A stretch of DNA of 64,000 nucleotides from the NCBI GenBank assembly GCA_045651765.1, contig JAZRSY010000008.1, positions 1 through 64,000 of the forward strand. The letters run 5' to 3'. Numbering within the stretch: the stretch's first letter is position 1; every line of letters begins with the position of its first letter. Positions 22,930-30,000 of this stretch are shown here, in pieces. The notes beneath the pieces were generated by a model. That model was not told the DNA's origin. It saw only the letters and a program-made list of their open reading frames with translations, and searched no databases. Origin of the DNA: SIG565 sp045651765 (GTDB lineage: Bacteria > Bacillota > Clostridia > Oscillospirales > Acutalibacteraceae). A program made the position numbers and the translations under genes.

Positions 22930-23268
22930 ATGAGCGATATTGCAAAGGCTGTTGGACAGCGTATTAGAAACTATAGAACACAAAAGGGGCTGAGTCAGGA
23001 GAAGTTGGCTGAGCTTTCCGGTTGTCATCCAACCTACATTGGTCAACTTGAGCGTGGCGAAAAGAATGCAACACTTGAGAGCATCGAACGGATCACCGCT
23101 GCCCTTGGTATTACTCTTTCAAAGCTGTTTGAAAAGTTGGACGGTCATGAGAGTAACACAAAGGATATTCCGCTTGCCTGCTATGAGTTCCTTTCTGCTA
23201 AATCCAAGGAGGAGCAGGAACAGCTTTATAAGATTTTGCTTGAAATGGACAAGTATAAAACAAACTAA
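22930..23268 (+). CDS. XRE-family regulator
   Basis: 112 residues; residues 8-65 form a Cro/C1 HTH (VGQRIRNYRTQKGLSQEKLA, GCHPTYIGQLERGEKN). The C-terminal half is a helical region (LSAKSKEEQEQLYKILLEMD) of the kind seen in clostridial repressors of mobile elements. An AAAGGATGG ribosome site precedes the ATG. It is divergent from the SLOG gene and convergent with the second transglutaminase gene. Confidence 0.88.
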   Translation: MSDIAKAVGQRIRNYRTQKGLSQEKLAELSGCHPTYIGQLERGEKNATLESIERITAALGITLSKLFEKLDGHESNTKDIPLACYEFLSAKSKEEQEQLYKILLEMDKYKTN

Positions 23269-23280
23269 TGAGGCAAACGG

Positions 23281-23303
23281 CGGTGACCAAAATTTGGTCA
23301 CCG
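23281..23303. other. Perfect palindrome between convergent genes
   Basis: CGGTGACCAAA, a single A, TTTGGTCACCG. As RNA it would form a hairpin of about 10 bp but no T-run follows on either side; terminator or protein-binding site. It occupies the same place as the terminator at 2934-2970 in the other module copy. Confidence 0.55.
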
Positions 23304-23316
23304 ACATTTGATATAT

Positions 23317-24222
23317 TCAATAGATTTTCGTTATGAAAAAATCCTCGTCAGGAACGAAAGCACCTTCCAACTTGTGGAAACCGTAAAGTTCTTTGCCGTT
23401 GGCTGTTCTTGAGTTATCTGTCGTTATATCCACGTTCCACCAAGTTCCGTCATAGTACACGCGGTTCCAAGTGTGCCGATCTACGTTATTCTTACGGGAT
23501 ATTCCGTCAACAGCGTAACAAGGAATCTTCTGACTACGGCAAAATGCGGTGAACAGATGGGAAAAGTCAAAACAAATACCTTGCTTGGTTTGCAATGTTT
23601 TGCGAACATCAAAGCATTGGAAAAGCGGATAGCAGTCGTAGTCGTACTCAAAGTTGGATACGATCCAATCATAGAATGCTCGAACCTTTTCCTCGTCGGT
23701 TTCACAACCGGCGCAAATTTCGTCAGCAAGATCTTCCGTTTGTGTGTCCCACAGGGTATCTCTACCATTGGACAGATACGGAGCCTCCGGTCTGTAGACG
23801 AAATTATATGAGAAGAACAGAAGTACTGCAATAAATGCCGTTAGTACCAAAACACATATTTTCGTCAGCAGTTTGTCTTTGCCGGAACTGTTATCGACAA
23901 TGCCAAAGTACATCATTTCGATAGCCGTTACCACAAACGTCAACAACGGCAGAAGTCTGCGGCAAGAAAGAGCGCTGACAATACTCATTACCATGACGAA
24001 AAATAGAACAGTAAGTACAACTGCACGCATAGGTGTTGACCGTATTTTCAGGACGAAAAACAAGGTCGGCAATGCTGACAGCAAATAGAGTGTCACCAGC
24101 ATAGGCGAAATCGCAAGAAAGTCTTTTAGGTACAAACCGAGCAGTAGGTTATATGTAATTGCGATAGCAAAGAAAATGATTCTTGACTTTGCGTTTGTTT
24201 TAGTTGCTTTTTTAGTCTTCAT
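23317..24222 (-). CDS. Membrane-anchored transglutaminase-like protease, copy 2
   Basis: 301 residues, paralogue of the 2975-3859 product with the same layout: four or five hydrophobic helices in the first 145 residues, then a transglutaminase core with Cys in KQGICFDFSHLF, His in DRHTWNRVYYDG and Asp in WNVDITTD. Start ATG has an AGGAGAT ribosome site. GC content is slightly higher than in copy 1 and the proteins are clearly diverged, whereas the 134-bp region upstream of both is 98% identical, so that flanking DNA has been kept or exchanged more recently than the coding part. Confidence 0.82.
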   Translation of the reverse strand: MKTKKATKTNAKSRIIFFAIAITYNLLLGLYLKDFLAISPMLVTLYLLSALPTLFFVLKIRSTPMRAVVLTVLFFVMVMSIVSALSCRRLLPLLTFVVTAIEMMYFGIVDNSSGKDKLLTKICVLVLTAFIAVLLFFSYNFVYRPEAPYLSNGRDTLWDTQTEDLADEICAGCETDEEKVRAFYDWIVSNFEYDYDCYPLFQCFDVRKTLQTKQGICFDFSHLFTAFCRSQKIPCYAVDGISRKNNVDRHTWNRVYYDGTWWNVDITTDNSRTANGKELYGFHKLEGAFVPDEDFFITKIY

Positions 24223-24253
24223 TTCAAATCTCCTTTTATGTACGAAATTTCTT

Positions 24254-24387
24254 TGAAACGAAGAAGTGGCAGTACAGAGCGACTAACTCTGTACTGCCAC
24301 AAACAAAGGCTTATTTAACATCTTTTAAGAAAACAACAAACCCGAACGTTTCACCGATTGGTAAAAGGTTCGGGTTTGAATGCTTTG
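24254..24387 (+). repeat. 134-bp direct repeat, copy 2, ending at tRNA-Leu
   Basis: 131 of 134 positions match 3890-4023. Contains the same two hairpins (24267-24279 with 24287-24299; 24339-24347 with 24368-24376). The second hairpin plus T-rich tail on the minus strand should terminate the tRNA-Leu transcript. Identity ends inside the tRNA CCA. Confidence 0.9.
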
Positions 24388-24472
24388 GTGCCGCTGACCG
24401 GACTTGAACCGGTACGGTATTGCTACCGAGGGATTTTAAGTCCCTTGTGTCTGCCTATTCCACCACAGCGGC
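24386..24472 (-). tRNA. tRNA-Leu(UAA)
   Basis: On the minus strand the 87 nt start GCCGCTGTGGTGGAATAGGC and end GTCAGCGGCACCA with encoded CCA. The acceptor arms GCCGCTG/CAGCGGC pair, the anticodon loop is CTTAAAA (anticodon TAA, reading UUA), the variable arm is long (class II, as required for Leu) and the T arm contains GGTTCAAGTCC. The left neighbour is the accessory island, on the tRNA's 3' side, as expected for an integration target. Confidence 0.95.
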
Positions 24473-24542
24473 ATTAAATTTATAGTGCTTTAAAGCACAT
24501 ATTAAATAATATAATATTTATTTCGTTTTGTCAAGGTTTAAT

Positions 24543-25388
24543 TTACATTTCTATCTTAAAATTCTTTTCAAACATCTCGTTAAAGTCATGCACCTTGCCG
24601 TCGTCGCGTTCGCGGAAGCCCACAATGTTGCCGACATTAACATTATGCATGCTTCTGAAAATGTTTTCGTCGGCCTGTGGGTTATATTTGCGCAAATCTT
24701 CTATTATCCCTTTAACCTCTTTGCGCTTAGAAAGCCCTTCATAATGGGCGCTTTTTTCGGTAAATTTGCAGGCACATGCCAAAAACCTTAGGTCGTTATA
24801 TTTGCTCCAGGCAATAATATCGCGCTCTTTAACCTTATATAACGGGCGGATTAACTGCATACCCTCAAAATTAATGCTGCGCAACTTGGGCAGCATTGTT
24901 TTAATTTCGCTGGCATACATCATGCTCATTAAAAGGGTTTCAATGGCATCGTCAAAATGGTGGCCAAGGGCTATTTTATTACAGCCCAGTTCTTTGGCCT
25001 TAGCATAAAGGTGGCCGCGGCGCATTCTGGCGCACAAATAACAGGGCGAACCCTCAACCGAAGTTACAACATCAAAAATATCGCTTTCAAAAACCTTTAT
25101 GGGAATATTTAACAGTTCTGAATTGTGCTGTATAAGTTCGCTGTTGGCGGCATTATAACCGGGGTTCATAACGATAAATTCCAGTTCGAACGGCACGGCC
25201 GAATATTTTTGCAACTGCTGCATACATTTAGCCATTAGCATTGAATCTTTACCACCCGAGATGCAAACGGCAATTTTGTCGCCCTGCTTAATTAAATTAT
25301 AATCTTTAACGGCGCCAACAAAGTTATTCCAAATAGTTTTACGGTATTTTTTTATAATGCTGCGCTCAATTTCAACATATTTTTCCAT
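24543..25388 (-). CDS. TtcA-like tRNA 2-thiocytidine biosynthesis protein
   Basis: Start at the ATG at 25386-25388; 281 residues. PP-loop ATP pyrophosphatase: CISGGKDSML binds ATP, CYLCARMRRG gives a CxxC for the iron-sulfur cluster/sulfur carrier, and LGHHFDDAIET is the second signature of the TilS/TtcA group. The C-terminal CACKF Cys pair completes the cluster-binding set. It adenylates and thiolates C32 in certain tRNAs, in the cytosol. It is next to the azlCD exporter genes but functionally independent of them. Confidence 0.85.
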   Translation of the reverse strand: MEKYVEIERSIIKKYRKTIWNNFVGAVKDYNLIKQGDKIAVCISGGKDSMLMAKCMQQLQKYSAVPFELEFIVMNPGYNAANSELIQHNSELLNIPIKVFESDIFDVVTSVEGSPCYLCARMRRGHLYAKAKELGCNKIALGHHFDDAIETLLMSMMYASEIKTMLPKLRSINFEGMQLIRPLYKVKERDIIAWSKYNDLRFLACACKFTEKSAHYEGLSKRKEVKGIIEDLRKYNPQADENIFRSMHNVNVGNIVGFRERDDGKVHDFNEMFEKNFKIEM

Positions 25389-25399
25389 AAATATTACAC

Positions 25400-25708
25400 C
25401 TAAAATAACCTTAAAATTTGCTCGGTAATAAAAACTGCAATACAACTGCCTGCGGCAACCGTTACCAAATCGCGTTTAAAAAATGCCAGCAACACCGCAA
25501 CCGAAAATGCTGCTATACCGCTAATAATACTGTTGGTTGCATAAAAAATAGCCGGCACTGTCATAGCGGTCAGGCAACAAACAGGTATATATTTTAAAAA
25601 CGCCCTAAAATACTTATTTTTAATATCTTTTTTAAGTAATACTAACGGCACCATTCTTATTAAATATGTAGTAACGGCCATAACGGCTATGTAAATATAA
25701 ATACTCAT
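25400..25708 (-). CDS. azlD: AzlD-family branched-chain amino acid transport subunit
   Basis: Start at the ATG at 25706-25708 (GGAGGAAG ribosome site lying in the end of azlC); 102 residues with four hydrophobic helices and the family pattern TYLIRMVPLVLL near the start and IPVCCLTAMTVPAIFY in the middle. AzlD works with AzlC as an exporter of branched-chain amino acids and analogues. The stop of azlC is 2 nt away, so the pair is co-translated. Confidence 0.85.
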   Translation of the reverse strand: MSIYIYIAVMAVTTYLIRMVPLVLLKKDIKNKYFRAFLKYIPVCCLTAMTVPAIFYATNSIISGIAAFSVAVLLAFFKRDLVTVAAGSCIAVFITEQILRLF

Positions 25709-25710
25709 AA

Positions 25711-26406
25711 TTATTCTTCCTCCGGGAACAAAACTGCGCAAACAGCGGCCGAAACCACCGTGACAATTACTACCGATATACCGCCGGTTAAATCCTTTAA
25801 ATATGGCGCAAAAAAGCATATGATGCTCAGTATTGCCGAAATAGCTGTGGCAATAAGCATGGTCTTGTCTTTTCTAGCGTTTGGCACCACAATGGCAACA
25901 AACATACCGTAAAGTGCCACTCCCAAGGCCGAGCTTATGCTGGGTGGCAACAGTGAGCCTGCAACTGCCCCCAAAAATGTGCCCAAAGTCCAACTTAAAA
26001 CAGGCATTGGTCCTAAGCCGAACATATAAGATTTTGTTAATGGTTTTTCCCTTTGCATTGCAATGGCAAAAATTTCATCGGTATTATAAAATGCTATAAT
26101 AAGCCTTGAAGCAAGACCGAATTTACTACCAAGGCGTTGCCCTAAAGCCAAACTCATAAGGGCATAGCGGCTGTTTATTACAAGCTGGGTTAAAAACATA
26201 TTAATAAGCGGTGCGGCGGCCACTATAACTGACAGGGCTGCAAACTGACCGGCACTTGTAACATTGGTAACCGACATTAAAGCCGCCTGCAAAAAGGTCA
26301 AACCTATGCCTGCAGCAGCAACACCAAACCCAAAGCTTACCGAAAAATAACCCACAGCCACGGGAATACTATCTTTAACTCCGTTAAAAAATTCTTTCGC
26401 CTTCAT
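25711..26406 (-). CDS. azlC: AzlC-family branched-chain amino acid exporter
   Basis: 231 residues, polytopic. It begins EFFNGVKDSIPVAVGYFSVS and contains SRYALMSLALGQRLG and FYNTDEIFAIAMQRE, all AzlC signatures. It forms the larger subunit of the AzlCD exporter in the cytoplasmic membrane. First gene of a two-gene unit. Confidence 0.88.
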   Translation of the reverse strand: MKAKEFFNGVKDSIPVAVGYFSVSFGFGVAAAGIGLTFLQAALMSVTNVTSAGQFAALSVIVAAAPLINMFLTQLVINSRYALMSLALGQRLGSKFGLASRLIIAFYNTDEIFAIAMQREKPLTKSYMFGLGPMPVLSWTLGTFLGAVAGSLLPPSISSALGVALYGMFVAIVVPNARKDKTMLIATAISAILSIICFFAPYLKDLTGGISVVIVTVVSAAVCAVLFPEEE

Positions 26407-26483
26407 TTTTACTCCGTAATAATATATTCTAAAATTTAATTATAACAAAAAAGAAATAATTTGCAAGCAAAACACATTTTTTG

Positions 26484-26512
26484 TTGACTTATTTTTTAAA
26501 TTATATTACTAT
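26484..26512 (+). promoter_or_regulatory. Promoter of the PAP2 gene
   Basis: TTGACT (26484-26489), 17 bp, TACTAT (26507-26512), 23 bp before the start codon; AAAGGGGG serves as ribosome site. Confidence 0.65.
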
Positions 26513-26535
26513 AAACTTAAAAAGGGGGCTAATTT

Positions 26536-27024
26536 ATGGGAGAAGTTTTTTATGTTAAACTTAATAAATTTATGCTAAGCCATAAAAACTTTAGCAAAGC
26601 CGTATTACTGTTTAATAAAACGGTTACCCTGTTAATTTATGCGTTCTACCCCGCCCTTTTAATTTATTTATTTAAAATTAAATTTGATAATATTTTGCGT
26701 ATGATTTTAGTTCCGCTTGTTTCATTAATTATTTTATCGGTAATACGCAAAGTAATTAATTTTTCGCGCCCGTTCGAACGCTTTAACATAACCCCGTTAT
26801 GCCGCTGCAAAAAAGGTTGTTCAATGCCTTCGCGGCACACCTTTTGCATTATTATAATAGCACTTAGCAGTTTTTTGGTGAACACGGTGTTAGGTAGTAT
26901 TATTTTAATTTTAGGCATTATTTTAGCAGCCTGCAGAGTGCTTTTGGGCGTGCATACAATACGTGATGTTACGGTGGCAATTTTAAGCGCTGTTTTAAGT
27001 TTTATAATTGGAATATTAATTTAA
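26536..27024 (+). CDS. PAP2-family membrane phosphatase
   Basis: 162 residues with five or six membrane helices. The three PAP2 signature motifs are present: KVINFSRPFE (KxxxxxxRP), SMPSRHT (PSGH-like, with Ser-Arg-His) and RVLLGVHTIRDV (SRxxxxxHxxxD-like). Members dephosphorylate undecaprenyl pyrophosphate or phosphatidylglycerol phosphate at the outer face of the membrane; which one cannot be told. Transcribed alone from its own promoter. Confidence 0.85.
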   Translation: MGEVFYVKLNKFMLSHKNFSKAVLLFNKTVTLLIYAFYPALLIYLFKIKFDNILRMILVPLVSLIILSVIRKVINFSRPFERFNITPLCRCKKGCSMPSRHTFCIIIIALSSFLVNTVLGSIILILGIILAACRVLLGVHTIRDVTVAILSAVLSFIIGILI

Positions 27025-27037
27025 AATTTTAAAAAAT

Positions 27038-27070
27038 AAAAAGCCAAGGGTTTTTACCCTTGGCTTTTTT
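27038..27070. terminator. Bidirectional terminator
   Basis: AAAAAGCCAAGGG and CCCTTGGCTTTTT arms with a TTTTTA loop, between the convergent PAP2 and surface-protein genes. Confidence 0.85.
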
Positions 27071-27076
27071 TAGTTG

Positions 27077-30000
27077 TTATAGGTCTGAGTTTTGCCTTTT
27101 TTTTAAGAAAACCACAAGCACAAGTGCTGCTCCTAATAGAAGTACTAAGAACAGAACGGCTACTGCAATAACAATAACTAATGTTAAATCAGATTGCCTT
27201 ATGACTTTAATAATGCCGCTTTTTCCATCGTCATCATCGTCACTTGGTCCAATTAAATCACCCTTATTGTCATCATTTTCATCTGTTTTGGTATCCTCTT
27301 TGGTGTCGTCTTTGGTTACAGGGTCTAGGCACACAAAATTCAATTTAACATCTTTGGCATATGTCTCTGCTGTAGAATCTTTGTAACCTATTATCTTGCA
27401 ATCGCCACCTTGTGGCAAGCTGGTAGGTTTAAGAACGCAATCTTTATTTAAAACAGTTACAGAATCAATGTTTCTACAACCAAAGAAAGCCCTGGAACCA
27501 ACAGTGTTAACTTTTTCTGACAGCACTATATCGCCTATTAACGAAGTTTTTTCAAATGCACTATCACCAATAGTGGTTATAGATTTTGGTAACTCTAAGT
27601 GGGTTAAACTAATACAGTTTAATGCCGCGTTATTACCGATAACGCTAATTCCTTCACTTATAACCAATGCATAAACTGAGGTCTTTTCGGCAGGGATGTC
27701 GAAAATATTTTCCGAAATTTCGGTAATTGTTACATCACCTATTTTTGCCGGTATTACAACCTTGCGGCTATAAGGCTTAGAGGCATCTGTACGGTTGTAA
27801 CCAACAATTTTAGAGCCCTCAACAACAAACGAATAGTTACCGTTATCTGAAACGTCGCTTGCTGTTTCTAAATTAGGTGCTGAAATTTCAACAAAGGTCA
27901 TTTTATTCTTTGTTGCATAATCTTCGGCGGTTGAACCCTTAACACCGTGAATAATTACACTCTTAGGAATCGCACCGCTGCTTATTGTAGCTTTTGGATT
28001 ATAGATGTAAATATCGGTCATATCGTTGCAGGCTGCAAAAGCATTGGCACCTATTGTTTGCACATTTTTAGGAATTTCTACGATTCCTTTAATACCAGCT
28101 TTTTGGAATGCTTGTTTTCCAATTTCTTTAAGTGATAACGGGAACTTAACCTCGGTTAGGTTAACAGCACCTTTAAATGCGCCGGCTTCAATGATGGAAA
28201 TTCCCTCGGAAATTTCTAATTTAAGCACCCTAACAATGCTTGGTTTTGTATTATTCTCATTTTGGAACATACCGGCAGAAGCTGCATATATGGGCGCGTT
28301 TAATGTTCCATCTTTTGCTTCAGCTATTATTGCAGGAATTATGATTTTGCCGCCTACGCCGCGGTACTCAGTTATGGCATAATAGCCATTGGCAGTTAAT
28401 TCTGCCTTAAATTCTGAGTTTTCATCAACCTTATCAATATTTTCTACAAAGAAGTCTTTAAGTTCGTTGCCGTCTGCATCTTTGGTAGTGAATATAAGTG
28501 CTTCATGACCTACCTGTTCGTTATAAGCAGTAACATATTCCTCGGCTTTTGAGCCCTTTAAACCACGAATAATGGTGCCGTCAGCAAAGAATTGAGGTAG
28601 GCTTTCGCCTTCTTTGAAAGGAGCACCTCTATAGTTAGTAAATGCTGTATCTTTACCAGCAACTGTTATATCAACAAAACTAGAAGACTTAAAGGCTTCG
28701 TCCGAAATGAATTCTACTGTTATAGGTATGTAAATTTTCTTTGCGCCACAATTATTAAATGAAGGCTCGGCAGGATCAGTACCTAATTCGTTATGACCTA
28801 TATATTGAAGATTAGACTTTTCGGATATTATGATTTCAAGCTCAGGGTTACTACAATCGGCAAATATATATTTACCTAAACATCTAGCATCATCGGGTAT
28901 ATTAACTTTTCTAAGAGATGTACAACCCTTAAAGGCATTCATTGGAATAGATTGAAAATCATTTGGCAACACTAATTCTTGTAAATTGAAACAATAATCA
29001 AATAAACCATTTCCTATGCCTTCTTGCACTTCAATGCTAAGTATGGCGCGGGTATCGTTTTCATTACTAAACGCTGAATAGATGATCGACATTTTTCTAT
29101 CTGTTAGTTTAACATAACCTTGCATTTCATCTAAAAAGTCGAATATAGGTGTTATAATGAGTTTACCTGCATCGCGATTGTTTAAACAAAAACCAGTCAA
29201 TTGGTTACCATATATTTCACCGCAATCTTGGCCAATCCAAAGAACCCCTGTGTCGACTGTTTCAATACGCTTAGCATCTAAATCTGCTATTCTTGCCCTC
29301 TCACTTGTTGCAAAGGTTGTGCGAGCAACATCTAACGGGACGGTTGTGTATCCAGCCTCTATTAATGCACTTTCAACATCGGAGCCTTCTAAACAGTGAA
29401 TGGTTGTTGTCATTGGAATAGCATCGGGGGCAATTTCAACATCGGGGCTATATAGGTAAATATCGGTTAATGATGCACAATCAGCAAAGGCGCCGGCACC
29501 AATGGTTTTAACCATTGCCGGAATAGTAATTTCGGTAAGTGCTGATGCATTACGGAAAGCGTTCGAACCAATTGTTCTAAGCCTTGAAGGCAGTTCTACA
29601 TTCTTTAGGTTAATAGCATTTTGGAAAGCGTTGGCACCAATGGACTCTATATAGCTTTCTTTGCCGTTATCGCCCTTGAATATTACACTTTCTACAACAG
29701 TGTTATAAGCGCTGCTGTTTAGTGAAAGTCCAGCTGCTACTTCGTAAATATTGGTCCAGGTTCCGTTAGCGTTATAAATTCTGTCGGTGAATTCTATTTG
29801 TTTACTATATGGGGCAGAAGGATCCACAACAGTGTATGAAACAATGTTTCCTTTTTCTATATTAATCTGGTAGTTGTTGTTTACAAAAAAGTCTTCATCA
29901 GCATTTTTAACAGCAACCATAATTTTAAGGCTGTTGCCACCTACCGAAGCTGTTAAGGTGTATGTTCCCTTTTCGGTAGTTGTAATGGTTTTAGTGGTGT

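Larger units (their letters stand above)
1..24385. mobile_element. Accessory island on the 3' side of tRNA-Leu
   Basis: All of this stretch looks like horizontally acquired DNA: two recombinase genes of different families, at least four XRE regulators, a KTR protein of the conjugative-transposon type, iteron arrays, a duplicated module and a defence-like operon, with no housekeeping gene. It ends exactly at the 3' end of a tRNA-Leu gene, the usual attachment site of integrative elements. The left end is outside the window. No relaxase, coupling protein or T4SS gene is visible, so whether this is an integrative conjugative element, its remnant or several nested elements cannot be decided here. 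Confidence 0.7.

Noticed and set aside
1..24385. Complete conjugative element
   Set aside because: No relaxase, VirD4-type coupling protein or VirB4-type ATPase is seen; the HerA-like ATPase sits in a nuclease operon and is not a coupling protein.
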